A stretch of 64,000 bases of DNA, taken from positions 57,689,205 to 57,753,204 of the forward strand of contig NC_081846.1 of assembly GCF_963259705.1 (NCBI RefSeq), written 5' to 3'. The position numbers and the translations under genes were made by a program. The stretch is from Myotis daubentonii. Lineage: Eukaryota > Chordata > Mammalia > Chiroptera > Vespertilionidae. Positions 11,811 through 23,694 of this stretch are shown here, one piece after another (position 1 is the stretch's first letter; each line of letters opens with the position of its first letter). The notes beneath the pieces are model-generated. The model did not search any database. It was not told where the DNA came from and saw only the letters and a program-made list of their open reading frames with translations.

Positions 11811-11995
11811 CACTCGGCATTGCACTGGGCCAGCCTCTGGACGATCTCGTCCGCAACAGCCCTGTGAGGTAGTTTTTGTTATTTTCTCCATCTTCAGCAG
11901 CGGACATTAGAAACCAGAGAGGTGACATGAGGTGCCTGAGATCCGACAATGAGTTAGCCCAAACCAGAATTCAGACCTAATTCTGTCCAGCTACA
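11811..11995 (-). repeat. MIR SINE remnant
   Basis: The minus strand reads like the ancient mammalian MIR core: the + strand shows ccctgtgaggtag, a degenerate ttatnntctccatcttcag and agagaggtgacatgaggtgcc in the usual reverse order. Confidence 0.6.
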
Positions 11996-12039
11996 AAGCC
12001 ATGGGAACTTTTTCTATTCTACCACTGTCTTCCTTTTAA

Positions 12040-12241
12040 TTTTATTTTTAAATTTTTTCATTTATTTTCAGAGAGAGGGAGAGAGAAAGGGGGGCTGATG
12101 AGAGAAAGAAATGTTGATTTGTTGTTCCACTGATTTATGCATTCACTGGTTGATTCTTGTATGTGCCCTGACCCGGGATCAAATCTGCATCCCTGGCATA
12201 TTAGGATGATGCTCTAACCATCAGAGCTCCCAGGCTAGGGC
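12040..12241 (-). mobile_element. Ves-type SINE, diverged
   Basis: The + strand shows the reversed tail (tttattttcagagagagg), the central atgttgatttgttgttccac block, and the reversed tRNA-like head ending in ccaggctagggct at 12241. Confidence 0.7.
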
Positions 12242-13489
12242 TCACCACTCTTTTTGGGATTCTTTAAAGAAGACAATAGTCCAAGGAGAATGGCATCAAC
12301 AAGAGAAGGAAATTCGATCTGGGTCTTAAAGGTGAAGTCGGACTGGGACGTGAGGAGTGTCTCTGTAACACCTCACTCTGCAGGTCCTAAGGGTTGTTGG
12401 CTTCATTCAATTCTGGAAAAGGGGTGCATAACTCAGCCATAGTGGGAGTGTTATTTGGATGCTCCTGAAGAAAATAGCCCCTATGTTGATTATAAAATCA
12501 TCTCGTTGCCAAAATTTAAATTCATCTTTAAACTGTCCGGTCAACATACTTAAATGTACAGTGTAGCTCATCTCAAGCTTACCACTTCCCTATGGTTTTA
12601 CCCAAAAAGTTGGATCCGATTCAACACCCGGCCTGCAGCAAGTGCGGTCTGCTCCTGAGCGGCCCCTGCAAAGGGGATTAAAGGCACTGGCCTGCGAGTC
12701 TGCTGACTGCCCGTGGGTTGCCCATCCCAGTAACGTCCTGCACTAGAGACCCTGTAACCTCCTGCCCTGGAGATTAAAACCTGTGTTTGTCTTTTTAGCA
12801 CCAGGTGAAGGAGCCCCAACCGGAACATGAAATACCCTGGGAAATCAGTTGGAAAGAAGCACTGAGGGTTTGACAAACCTCACCCTGAAATGAGAGGAAG
12901 GCCTGTTTTCCTTGGAACTAAGGAAGGTTCATTCCTAACCTCTAACAGCAACAAAAAAATGAGGTTATTACTGCTGCTGCCGAGAGGGTTCAGATGGGAA
13001 AATAATGCTAATCCATCGTGGAGGTGGTGAGTTCCAAGCCCAGAAAGTCACGAAATTTCAAAGCTGACTGATTCTAATTTGGGTTTGGCTGAGTGACAGA
13101 TAACAATGTGCTTTATGATACGCTCCTAACATTACTCGCTGCAATACTTGGAGTTAAACATTAATTTTTTTCTAAAGAAGTAGAAATCTTGAGTACATAA
13201 CCACGGTCACATCCACATTTCTGTTAATGCCTCACCTCAGGAATGTCATGACTCTTCGGAAGTGTGACTCCTTTGAACACTTCACCTTGGATTCGCATTT
13301 CATTTTCGGTATTTCTGAGAGTATTTTATGCTAGTATTCGGTAAATTTTAACTGTAAAATAGTTCAAACATATAGAAATGTGAAGCTGTAACAGATGCCT
13401 GTGTAGTTGCCACACAAATTTAACAGTTGCTAACTTTTTGCCATATTTAACACAGACTTTTTTAAAAAATCCATTAAAGTCCTACCCAC
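12242..13489. other. Non-coding stretch, no gene recognised
   Basis: No supported gene. Positions ~13355-13460 resemble a short old LINE fragment (acaaatttaacagttgctaa type) but too little remains to be sure. A 92-codon minus-strand ORF at 12598-12876 has no recognised homology. Confidence 0.5.
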
Positions 13490-13708
13490 CTTTTTAAAAT
13501 TTTTTAAATATATTTTTTATTAATTTTAGAGAGGATGGGAGAAAGAGAGATAGAAATATCAATGATGAGAGAGAATCATTGATCGGCTGCCTCCTGCACG
13601 CCCTCTACTGGGGATTGAGCCTGCAACCTGGGCATGTGCCCTTGACCAGAATCTAACCTGGGACCCTTCAGTCCGCAGGCCAACGCTCTATCCGCTAGGG
13701 AGCTACCC
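13490..13708 (-). mobile_element. Ves SINE
   Basis: Reversed copy: A/T-rich tail at 13490-13530, gagagagaatcattgatcggctgcctcctgcacgccc centre (split here as 13569-13600), then cctgcaacctgggcatgtgcc and a head ending near 13708 at ctatccgctaggg. It keeps a clear tRNA-like B box on the minus strand. Confidence 0.85.
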
Positions 13709-13734
13709 ACCTTCTTTCCCTTTAGATTATTTTT

Positions 13735-13935
13735 GCTCTCTCCCCATGGGTAACCACTAGCCTGAAGTTGGTAGATAGCCTTCTGAGGACCATTTAAACA
13801 CTATTACTTTTAAAAAATTAAATGTATTGGAATGACATGATTAATAAGATTATATATGTTTCAAGTGTACAATTCTATGATACATCATCTGTATATTGCA
13901 TGTGTAAAACTATTACTTTTCAGTATGTACTTAGT
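13735..13935 (+). mobile_element. Old L1 fragment
   Basis: Contains the L1 5' region phrase tttcaagtgtacaattctatgatacatcat (13859-13889) in its usual form. It is a short diverged remnant directly downstream of the Ves copy. Confidence 0.55.
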
Positions 13936-14065
13936 ATGTATAACTACATGAGCAGATTCCACGGTCCCAGTGTAGTGCATGGGTTTCAGGCCCAGTCCCC
14001 GCCTCCTGCAGGCCAGGACCATGAGCGTGCATCCTGCAAACCCAGCTGCCTTGGCACCAGTTTGC

Positions 14066-14096
14066 GGGGGGGGGGGTGGGGGGGGGGTGGAAGGGG
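14066..14096 (+). repeat. G-run with quadruplex potential
   Basis: Near-continuous G with two T interruptions and further GGG groups follow a moderately GC-rich segment (13970-14065). Four or more G runs lie within 30 bases. Confidence 0.85.
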
Positions 14097-16030
14097 GTCG
14101 ACTCCAAGGCTGATCCTCACTGGGCCACAATGACGCCAGCTGGCGAGCTGACATTTTCATTTCTGAACCAGGGCCAGCACTTGCATACCTTAAAGCTCAC
14201 CGATGCTAACTTTTACCCAACAGTCTTTGTTTACTTTGGAAGAGATGTCCACCTGACTCAGTATTCCCTGTCCCTTGCACATACTTGGCTTAATAAGCAA
14301 AGATGATACTGTAAAAATTGGAGGAGATTTTGAATTGACTTGGTCCTCAGGCAAAAGAAACACGTAGTTCAGTATCAAGAATATAGAAAAGGGCTCAAAT
14401 TTTTCTTTAAAGTAGCCTTGATTTTTGTTAAGCACTAAAAATAGCCTCTGTCTCTAAAGAATTGACACAAGCAGCTTTTGGACTTATGATCATGTCTTTC
14501 CAATAATCAGCATTTCACGGAATTCTGCTCTATTCTGTAATTTACTTTTATGAGAATGCACCGATGCCCCTATGTGCCCGGTAATGCTTGGTATCCATGT
14601 CTCTAATTCATTGGACGCGCAACAACACTGCAAATCAACACTCAGAATAGGACACAGCATGGCGCGCTACATTTTTTTTAACATCAAATTTCATTTGAAA
14701 ATATTTTAAAATAAATGCCTTTAAGTCCATAATTCTTAAATGTTACAACATGTGGGTTTTTTTTTTAAACAAATAGTCCAGGTTCCTGGATATTTTTCCC
14801 TCTTCTCATCAGAACCTGGCTCTCTGTCCTTTGTTGGGGTGAGAGAAGGGTCAGGGGAACAAAACGCAAAGATGATCCATGCCTAATTTTAATTCTCCAC
14901 TTCTTTGCCTTAATCCCTTCTTCATTCTCACACCAATGAGATCATAGTCTGGTGGACAAGATGCAGAAGCTGGAATGCTGGTAACAGTGTCACAATTTGG
15001 TTTCAAAGTTGAAAACATATTGCAAAGTTTGGCAAGTTTTTATTTGAGTTGAACTAGCTAAGGAAGAGAACTATGGCCCTAATAAACTTGAAGAGAGAAG
15101 AGCATCGAGATTTATAAGAATAGACCAACAATATACCAAATGATGCATTGTCCTGGAGTATAATCAGTGTGTGGATGAATGGAAAGTCATTGTATTTAGA
15201 GAAAAGCCATATTCTTGGCTCTGGAAGCAGAAAGAAACAGTGAGCACAATTCTATCACAGAATATGGATGCTGTCTTGTTTCAAAATTGTAGACTAACAA
15301 ATTGCACCTTCAGAGGCAATATGGTGTACTGAAAAGATAATTCTTTTTAAGCCAAATGGACTCATATATCATTGGGCAAGCTCATCATCTTTCCAAACGT
15401 TATGTTTTTTCCTAGTAAAATGGAAATAAGAATAACTACCATGCAGGAGTATTGGGAAGATAAAATAAAAAAAAATATTAAATACCTGGTTTATAAGCAC
15501 ATAATAAAGAATGAAAATTATTATTTTAATAACATTTATTATCTTATTATCTCAACATACTTAAAAAAAAATATGGAGCAGGCAAATAAAGAAATGGGAA
15601 ATGGAATCCGAATCCCTTAGTCAAACAAGAGAGCTTGAAGGGGAGAGTCCAGGAGCGCCAGGGCTGCGGCCAGGCGTGTGTCTGTGGCTGTACTGTCTCT
15701 AAGCCAGGCTCTGAGACAGAGTCAGACTTCGCACACAGCTGCTGATTACAATGAGCGGCCTGGATGGCTCTGTGCAAGTAGTGCCTGGCAAACAGGAAAG
15801 CCATTCCCGTGATACATTTTGCTGAATGCAGTTAGCTTTCCATTTATCCACACTGATTATGTGCAGGGACAATGAATCAGGCGGCCTATAGCTCCCCTCT
15901 CTCAATGACTCTGACACATTCTAACTCATTTGGCCTTTCTCTGCTAGATACATACTCACTGTTGGAGAGTGGCAGGTAGGGAAGAAAATATTGGGAAAGC
16001 TTTATATTTTTCCAAATCTTTTTCTTAAAA
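14097..16030. other. Non-coding stretch, no gene recognised
   Basis: Mostly AT-rich. No convincing ORF, splice-bounded exon or RNA gene was seen. A T-rich run lies at 14755-14767. Confidence 0.6.
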
Positions 16031-16735
16031 TATACACGAGATTCTGGATGTATATTCAAAGGAAATAAAATCAGGATTTGGAAGAGCTATTTCTACTCCA
16101 TGTTCATTGAAGCATTATTCACAAAGCCAAGATATGAAAACAACCTAAATGACTTGTGATAGATGATTGAGTACAAAAGTTGTATATACAAACAATAATG
16201 AAATATTATTCAGCCTTAAAAAAGTAGGAACTCCTGCCATTTGCCACAGCATGGGAGAAACTGAAGGAAATCACGCTAAATGAAATAAGCCAGGCACAGA
16301 AAGACAAATACCACAGGATCGCACTTATATAGATTCTAAAATAGTTAAACTCAGAAGCAGAGAGTAAAATGGTGGTGGCCAGGAAGGGAAGGAAGAAATG
16401 GAGTTGTTGGCCAAGGGATACAAAGTTTCACTTATACAGGTAAATAAGTTATGGAGATTCTATGTGCAACAATCTAACTACAGTGAACATTGTATAGAAC
16501 ACTTGAAATTTGCTAAGAGGGAAAATCTTTTCTCAACACACATACACACACACACACACACACACAAAAGAAAAGTAGAAAGTAGTAATTATGTGAAGTG
16601 ATTGTTAAGTTAATTTGATTGATTATGGTGATTATTTCACAGCATACATGTATATCAAAACACCAAGTTATACACTTAAATAGATACAATTTTCATTTGT
16701 CAATTATACTTCAATAAAGCTAAGGAAAACAATTA
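16030..16735 (+). mobile_element. Old L1 3' end
   Basis: Degenerate ORF2 3' coding sequence (about tattcacaaagccaagatat, gaaatattattcagcctt, aaatgaaataagccaggcac) is followed by an L1 3' UTR-like part and tcaattatacttcaataaag near 16715. Far more diverged than the element at 1-6949. Confidence 0.85.
16535..16566 (+). repeat. (CA)n microsatellite
   Basis: CA repeat with one interruption, inside the old L1 3' UTR. Confidence 0.95.
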
Positions 16736-16974
16736 AAAAGTACCCTCGTTCTTAAAGACACATGCAGTATCTTTAATTTTATTTTAGTGTAAAATCATGT
16801 AACTGTGACAGTGTAAATAAAATCATGACCTTTTATAATCTTAAAAATAAAATAGATGTGGGAGAAATGTGCAAGTAGGGGAGTAATTGAGCGAAATGGA
16901 ATGCATTCGGCATGATAGAATTGCCTTTTTATTTGTCCGGTTCCCCTAAATGTGTCTAGATGGTGACAGATGAC

Positions 16975-17095
16975 TCATGTATGCGATCTTGTTTCCTCCT
17001 CACAACAACCTTGTAATGTAGATATTTTCATTTTACAACAATGTTAGCCATTTGCCCCAGGTCCCTCAGGTCAAAGCCGGGTCTCTCTGATGCTG
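16975..17095 (-). repeat. MIR SINE remnant
   Basis: The + strand shows cctcacaacaaccttgtaatgtag, attttcattttacaa and tgccccaggtccctcaggtc, the reverse of the MIR core and 3' part. Confidence 0.6.
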
Positions 17096-17224
17096 AATGC
17101 CACACTCTTTTTCAAACCCTGCTCACTCTACCTGAGAAGCCTATCTAGGTTCAAATGTTTAGAATCTGAGTACCTTATAGGACCATCAGCAGAGAGTTGC
17201 TTAATTAATATTTTTGGTGCATGT

Positions 17225-17365
17225 GTGAGTGTGGCAGAGAGGAAGGAACACCTGACTGGGAATCAGGAGGCTAGGGTCCTAGTCCTGGTTCCATAATTAG
17301 CTGGCTTCGAGATCATAAGGAAATCATGCAACCTTTCTTGTTCTCAGGTATCTCATCTACTAAAT
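17225..17365 (+). repeat. MIR SINE remnant
   Basis: Forward MIR-like order: gggaatcaggaggctagggtcctagtcc, ttagctggcttcgagatcat, then caggtatctcatctactaaatggg (quoted in parts), matching the cagtttcctcatctgtaaaatggg landmark in degenerate form. Confidence 0.55.
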
Positions 17366-17644
17366 GGGTTGGACTCTTCACTCAGGTCAAGAGACTTGAG
17401 CATATATTGCCAGGATGTCTGATTTCCAGGTTGGGGCAGGTAGAGATATCTTGTCTGGAGTGGATAGGGATACCCAATATAAATGACACCAACAAATGGG
17501 AGAGTTGCTGAGCTCCAGGATGGTTCAGATTTGGGTCCATCCATGAGACAGAAACCACACAGTAATTTGAACAAGGGACAGTTTAATATAAAGGATTAAC
17601 TATAGAAAGATTAGAGTAACAAGGGATTGTATAAAGTATATAAG

Positions 17645-17833
17645 CCCTAACCGGTTTGGCTCAGTGGACAGAGCGTCGGCCTGTGGACTGAAGGGTCCCA
17701 GGTTTGATTCCGGTCAAGGGCATATACCCTGGTTGCAGGCACATCCCCAGTAGGGGGTGTGCAGGAGGTAGCTGACCAATGTTTCTCTCTCATCAATATT
17801 TCTAACTCTCCTTCTCCCTTCCTCTCTGTAAAA

Positions 17834-17835
<2 letters not shown>
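17645..17835 (+). mobile_element. Ves SINE
   Basis: Well-preserved Ves head: the A box region reads ccggtttggctcagtgga, the B box gtttgattccggtc. It is followed by gtgcaggaggtagctgacc and tctctctcatcaatatttct. The 3' end runs into a long (TA)n array, probably grown from the A/T-rich SINE tail. Confidence 0.93.

Positions 17836-17836
<1 letters not shown>

Positions 17837-17886
<50 letters not shown>
17837..17886 (+). repeat. (TA)n microsatellite at a SINE tail
   Basis: About 25 TA units directly after the Ves SINE, consistent with microsatellite birth in the retroposon tail. Confidence 0.95.
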
Positions 17887-17890
<4 letters not shown>

Positions 17891-17899
17891 AAAAAGAAT

Positions 17900-18545
17900 A
17901 TAAAACAGCAGCTATAAGATCAGCCACTACCCCTCCCCCGCTTCCCCAAGGCTGAGATGCAGAGCTTGTTAGAGGTCATGGCTGTGCTCGCAGAATGCGA
18001 GAGAAGTCACCGTGGTACCACTCCAGTGGCACTTGCTGGATATCCTCCCTGTAGGATGACAGGAAAGCTGTTCACAGGGTGTTCTGCTCTAAAGGTGCCA
18101 GAGGCTTCCGGGGGGAGCCAGGCACTGGGAGCTGTGTGCCTGCAGCAGGGAGAGGCTGGAGAAGTCACCCGCTGGAGCAGCTGGGTGTCAGGGAGGCTCT
18201 GCACCCTGCGGGAGCTGGACAATGGAGAGGCAGCCACGCTGCAGGAGCCAGATGCTTGAGAAATCACCCACATGCAGAGCTTGGCACCGGGGAGTCACTG
18301 CACGGCGGTAGCGGACACCAGGGAAGCTGTGTGCCATGCAGGAGCCAGATGCTTGAGGAGTCACGGGCACTGCAGGAGCAGGGTGCTGGTGTAGCGGTGC
18401 CCCTGCAGGAGCCCCCCAGCGGAGCTCTTGGACTTGGGAAGCAAACCTCTCTCTCCTGCAGTGTCTCTCCAGCACCACCTACTAACGCAGCTTCACCTGT
18501 GCCTGCTGGCAGAAAGGGTAAATTTGGAGCTGAGAGGCAATAACT
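17900..18545. repeat. GC-rich sequence with imperfect repeat modules
   Basis: The phrase gcaggagccagatgcttgag occurs at about 18241 and 18339, and related modules (cactgcaggagcagg, cctgcaggagccccc) lie between and after. A 154-codon + strand ORF (18079-18543) and antisense ORFs are by-products of GC content and repetition; they lack a recognisable domain. The segment may be an old LTR or repeat family that I cannot name. Confidence 0.45.
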
Positions 18546-18771
18546 TGCACAGATTGACATCCGAAGCCTAAAAGAAAAGATATAGCTTCATAGAATATGG
18601 CTTTATGCACCTCAGCAATCATTCATTCTGGAGGCAGCCGGCCAAAGGTCTGACAAACAAACAAGGCCCTATGACAGCAGAGAGCTTTGCAGTGTGGAGT
18701 CTGAATGCTGGAGGAAAGGCCCTGCATGTTCTGGTCCCCACAGTCCTCTGTAACCCCCTGTTAGCTTAGCC

Positions 18772-18984
18772 CAGTGGTTCTCAACCTCCTGGCCCTTTAA
18801 AATACAGTTCCTCATGTTGTGACCCAACCATAAAATTGTTTTTGTTGCTACCTCATAACTGTAATCTTGCTACCGTTATGAATCGTAATGTAAATAGCTG
18901 ATATGCAGGATGGTCTTAGGCGACCCCTGTGAAAGGGTCGTTCAACTGCCAAAGGGGTCGTGACCCACAGGTTGAGAACCGCTG
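18772..18984 (-). mobile_element. SPIN/URR1-like non-autonomous hAT
   Basis: Terminal repeats CAGTGGTTCTCAACC (start) and GGTTGAGAACCGCTG (end). The inner sequence (tcctcatgttgtgaccc, ataactgtaatcttgctacc, gcgacccctgtgaaagggtc) is the same family as 39564-39755 and 55393-55617, in opposite orientation. Flanks GCTTAGCC and GTTAGCCC suggest a degraded 8-bp duplication. Family known for wide horizontal transfer among tetrapods. Confidence 0.88.
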
Positions 18985-19734
18985 GTTAGCCCCTGCAGCA
19001 AGAGTCACACAAACCCACGCCAGGCCTGTGATCACTGTGGTTCCTGGCCATCTACCTGCTTCATTTTACAGAGGAGAAAACGGAGGCTCAGAGAAATAAA
19101 AGGACATCCTTACACTAGCTACTTATGCCATCTCTAGCACATTCAAACCAAACACAGAATGGAAGTAATAAATACACCTGTCTTTAATATTAATTTGTCT
19201 CAAACATTTGCACTGGATTTGAGCTGTTTGTATTGCATAGGCTTTTCTTATTTACATAAAATCAGAGGATTGTTGGAAGAAATGCATTGAGGTAATTCTC
19301 TGTGGCAAGAAAATAGTCAGGAGCTTATTAAGACTTGTTCCTCCCCTGGTTAAACCCTGATATTGAGTATGCCCTTGTGTAAAATCCCATCCAGAATCTC
19401 TGAAAGCCAAAGAAAGCAGCATTTCACAATCTGTAATAACGACACAAATAATTCCACTGAATCCTGGAATTATCAAAGCCTATCCCCCAGTCCTGTATTG
19501 TCAAAGCCAGTACTTCCCATTGGATACGGTTAGAAAGATTCCTATCGCTTTACAAGAATGCGGAATCTATGCTATTTTCATTCACCTAAATGTTAGGCAA
19601 TTTCCAAATTTTAAATAATGTCACACTCTTGGCAAGGTGAGAAAAACACACCTTTATTTCAAAGTTTTCTCAGGATTGCTGATACTGAGGTTCGTAGCAA
19701 TGCCTTCCTAATGTAGAATACTTATGGTTTGTGA

Positions 19735-19774
<40 letters not shown>

Positions 19775-20335
19775 GTGTGTGTATGATTTCATTTGAAATA
19801 AATCTTCAGAAATTGTATCTGCTAGTACCCTTCTACTTTTTAATAAAGAAGCCTAATTTGAGGTACATTGCAGCTTAAAGCTGTGAAGGCAAAACATAAT
19901 TTTAAAAACATCCCAGTTACTTCCAAAGAGAAACTTAAGACATCTCCACAAGCTAATTATTCTATTAAAATATAAAAGTACCTCTAGAAGTTGATTGAGT
20001 ATTGAAATTTTAGGTAAATAAATGAGTTTCAGAAATTAATCTGCATTACAGGATTTATAACCAAAGACAGAATGGAAATACAGAATGGACATAACAACTT
20101 GGAATCTGGGAAACAGGGCACGTGGGTTTACATCTCTTCTCTTCCAGCGATAGGTCATCATTTCACTTCTGGACCTTTTAGTGCCTTAATCCATGATGCA
20201 GGTGGGAGCCCATGCTTCTTTATAACGTTCGCTGTCACTGTCCCCACAAAGGCAGCACGGAGGGATGCCCTATAGCCTTTATCTCTTTCAGACTTGTCTA
20301 TCATGACCCCAGTAGGGAAGGAGTTTTGTTCTTTA
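18985..20335. other. Non-coding stretch, no gene recognised
   Basis: Contains only a (GT)n microsatellite at 19741-19783. No exon or conserved motif recognised. Confidence 0.6.
19741..19783 (+). repeat. (GT)n microsatellite
   Basis: About 20 GT units with one interruption. Confidence 0.95.
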
Positions 20336-20530
20336 ACTTTTTAAAAATTAATTTGAGAAAGAGGGAAAGAAAGAGATGTGAGAGAGAAACATGGATGGTT
20401 GCCGCCTGCATGCATGCCCAACTAGGGATTGAACCCACAAGCTGGGTATGTGCCCTGACCAGGAATCCAACCCGCCACCTTTTGGTGTACGGGACCACAC
20501 TCCAACCAACTGAGTCACACCTGCCAGGGC
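20336..20530 (-). mobile_element. Ves-type SINE, diverged
   Basis: Reversed copy: gagagagaaacatggatgg, gggattgaacccacaagctg, and head end ctgagtcacacctgccaggg near 20529. Confidence 0.78.
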
Positions 20531-20589
20531 AAGTTTTGCTTGTCTTTTAAATCAACGTTATACTATGGGATATAATCCCAGTATTTGTA

Positions 20590-20900
20590 TTCATTCAAAA
20601 TTTTGAGTACCTTCCTCTGTCCGGCACTGTTCTGTGTTCTACCAATACAGTAGTAAACCAGGGAGTTCCTGCTCTCATGTAGCTGCATTCTGAAGGGGGG
20701 ACAGGAAATTACTTCATCAGGTAATCAGGAATTTGCCAGGTGATAATGCTGTGGAGAACAGTGCAATCTGGAGAAGACCGAGGGCGCTATCACGGCTGGA
20801 TGAGGGATGTGGTTCTAAGCAAGGTGATAGGGAAAGGCCTTCCAGAAGAGGTGATAGTTCAAAACAATGTATATCAATCAAAAGAAGACTATGCTTAGAT
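20590..20900 (-). repeat. L2 LINE 3' end and adjoining ancient repeat (tentative)
   Basis: ggcactgttctgtgttctac and ctctcatgtagctgcattct are the reverse of the L2 3' landmarks. Continuing sequence (aaggccttccagaagaggtg) fits an old interspersed repeat that I cannot name securely. Confidence 0.5.
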
Positions 20901-21639
20901 TGCAAGTATTTCCTCTAAAACTGCTGAAGCAGATTCAAAGGGATGATTGTGAGACTGTCAGCTTGGGGGTGGGGGAGAAGAAGGGAAAAGGGGGGAAAGC
21001 AGATTGGGTTCTTCCTAAGAATGGATGGAGGGCCTGTGAAACATTAGGCACTCAACAAATGGGTGTTGAATCTGAGCACAGTCAAGCTTCTAACCTCATA
21101 TAAATCCAGTTAATGTAGCAGTCCTATCAAGAACAGTATTTTAGGATGGCAGTATGATGACCCTCCCTTGAAGTTAAGCCAGTTTCTGTCTCTGCGCCTC
21201 ATCCATCTGATGGTCCCAGGAAGCAAATAGAACAGATGTGATTTTAGGGAGGGTAAAAATACGGCGTCTTGTAAGGGAAGCCCCAGTCAAGCGAGAGAAG
21301 AGGGGCCACCTCCCCTCCCAGAACCAGTGGCAAAGGAAGGAGAATGTTAGTTTCCTCGTTGCACCTATCCCTGGGTCCAAACCTGGGGTCCAGTTGTTGC
21401 CGCGTGGGTGGGGGAGGGGGGACGGGAATGCTAGATAGCGAACAGGTAACAGATATGGCAGGATCTGGAATATCAGAAATCACACGTTTCTCTTTGCTAC
21501 CTGAGGAAAGCTGCATCCCTTGGTTAAAAACCTTGAATGGGAACACATAACCCAGAAATGATCATCACGTAGACGCCAAGAGAAGATCCTGAGGCAGAAC
21601 TCCTGGCTCCCTGAGGCCTGTTGAGGGCAGCTACAGCTT
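20901..21639. other. Non-coding stretch, no gene recognised
   Basis: Contains G-rich stretches at 20965-20999 and 21405-21421. ORFs of up to 100 codons show no domain. Confidence 0.55.
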
Positions 21640-21823
21640 CACTGTCCAATATGGTAGCCACTAGACACATAAGGCTACTTAAATTGAAATCTAAAGTTAT
21701 CAAAATTAAGTAAAATTTAAAATTTGGTTCCTTGGTCACACTAGCCACATTTCAAGTGCTGGTTTGAAAAGCACAGACGTAAGACATTTCCACTGTGGCA
21801 CAAAGTTCTATCGGACAGCACTG
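21640..21823 (+). mobile_element. MER5-like ancient hAT (Charlie) remnant
   Basis: Carries ctgtccaatatggtagccac near the start, actagccacatttcaagtgc in the middle and tcggacagcactg at the end, the standard MER5 landmarks. The outermost left bases are eroded. Confidence 0.8.
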
Positions 21824-21846
21824 GTCTTGAGCAGCAGTCACAAACT

Positions 21847-22031
21847 TTGTTTTATTGATTCTAGAGAGAGAGAGGAAGGGAGAAGGTGAGAGATAGAAAC
21901 ATCAATCACCTGCCTCCTGCAGGCCCCTCTGGGAATTGAGCCCCAAACCAGGCATGTGCCCTGACAGGGAATCAAACTGGCAACCTCTTGATACACAGGA
22001 TGACGCTCAGCTAACTGAGCCACTCCAGCAG
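21847..22031 (-). mobile_element. Ves SINE
   Basis: Reversed copy with tttattgattctagagagag tail junction, cacctgcctcctgcaggccc centre and a head ending actgagccactccagc near 22030. Inserted between two ancient hAT remnants. Confidence 0.85.
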
Positions 22032-22212
22032 TAGTTACAAACTTTTTCTCTAAAGGGCCAGATAGGAAGTAGTTTCAGCATTGTGGAGCAGATAGCCTTC
22101 ATCCCAACCCCTCAATACTGTAGTTGTAGCATGAAAGCAGCCCTAGTTCATGTGGAAATGAACGGGCATGGCCATGTTTTAATAAAACTTTACTTGCAAA
22201 AACAAAAGGTCC
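22032..22212 (+). mobile_element. Ancient non-autonomous hAT remnant
   Basis: ctaaagggccagataggaag, gtagcatgaaagcagcc and gttttaataaaactttactt are landmarks of a widespread eutherian hAT family whose exact name I cannot fix. Confidence 0.6.
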
Positions 22213-23157
22213 CACATGTCTCAGTGAAATGACAGGAGTCACAGAGAGAACTGGAAGACTAAAGGATCCATGGGATAGGACCTAATTACCTGATCTGTGC
22301 GCCCAAAGGTGAGGCAGGCCCAGGTGCAATGCAGCAGGCACTCACCAAGGACCAGACTGCACACAGGACCGCACACACACTGGCACATGTGAACTCACGG
22401 CCATCTCAAGAAGGAGTAAGGTAGAGGGAAGAAACCTAAAAGACCAACCCCAAGTAAGTCAAACCGTGCAAAACAGACTGTTTAAATGGAAGAGATAGCC
22501 ATAGTGTTTGTTGGCAAACGTAGGCGTCACCACGCACTGTCCCAAACCACGACTCCCTCTCTCCCACCCCCACACTGGGGGCAGGGGAGTCAGGAGGAAG
22601 TTTAGGTTCATTATAGAAAACAAGCCGCCATCTCTTTGTATCTCTGACTGAGAGTGCAAGTAGAAGTCCAGCACTGCTATACAATGTTTTCTCACATGCA
22701 GTGAAGATTGCTTAGGAGGGGATCTTTGCACTCTTCCTTGGAGCTTTGCTTTGGGTTAACTCATCTCTGCAGCCCCCGCAACCTCAGGGGCCTCCCTGTG
22801 TCTGACATATGCACTGAGGCCTGGGGGAAGGGGAACACTGGCCTCAGAGAGAGAACCTGGCCTCCAGCTATGTCACTTCTGCTAAAGCTCTTAACCACTC
22901 TTGGCCTCAGTGACTTATTCTGCCACGCGGGAAGGAGAATCAAATGACCCTGAGTTCTTACCCAGTTCAGAGAACAATTTTTATGATTCATCTAAAAGAC
23001 ATCTGACTGGGGTTGTAGCCTGCGACTATGATTAACATAGTGAACCAGATCACCCGTTAATGAATAAAGTCTTAGCGTTATTAGTAAGTTTCTACTGGAT
23101 CACTGAAAAGACATTTGATACTTAGATGGTTGCAAGATCATCTTATCACTAAAGTGG
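22213..23157. other. Non-coding stretch, no gene recognised
   Basis: Several 80-90 codon ORFs overlap on both strands in a moderately GC-rich part (22440-22990). None has a recognisable domain. Confidence 0.55.
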
Positions 23158-23284
23158 TATTAGTCCGATTGGGCTGCCATAACAAAATGCCGTACACCAG
23201 GTGGCTTAGACAACAGATATTTATTTTCTCACGGTTCTGGAGGCTGGAAGCTTGAGATCGGGGTTCTGATGAGGACCATCACAT

Positions 23285-23333
<49 letters not shown>

Positions 23334-23505
23334 CTTTGGTGTCTCTTCTTATAAGGGCACTTATATCATGAGGCTCCACTCTCATGACCTTGTCTAAATC
23401 TACTTATCTCCCAAAGGCCCCATGTCCAAATTCCATTTCATCAGAGGCTAGGGCTTCAATACATAAGTTTGAGGGGCAGGGCACACAATTCAGTCAACAG
23501 CACAA
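23158..23505 (-). mobile_element. ERVL-MaLR type LTR (MST/MLT-like)
   Basis: The + strand begins ttgggctgccataacaaaat and continues ggtggcttagacaacagat, tctggaggctggaag and ctcccaaaggccccatgtcc, the reverse order of MaLR LTR landmarks. A (GA)n microsatellite has expanded inside at 23288-23331. Probably a solo LTR; no clear 5-bp target duplication. Confidence 0.75.
23288..23331 (+). repeat. (GA)n microsatellite inside the LTR
   Basis: About 22 uninterrupted GA units. Confidence 0.95.
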
Positions 23506-23694
23506 ACCTAATTACTTTATGCTTCGATGCTGAATTCTTGGAATTTTGCTTTCTAGTCATGGACAAAACAGAAACAGATACTTTTCTCACCAGTAGGAAA
23601 CTTTTGAGGAAATTGTGTCCCACCTTTCCTGAGACTCAAAGCAAAGGTGGGTGGGATGGGGGAATGGCTGCCTTGATTACCAACTATCATGATT

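Noticed and set aside
17645..17835. Possible functional tRNA gene from box A and box B
   Set aside because: The body after the B box and the tail are those of a Ves SINE, and no acceptor stem closes.
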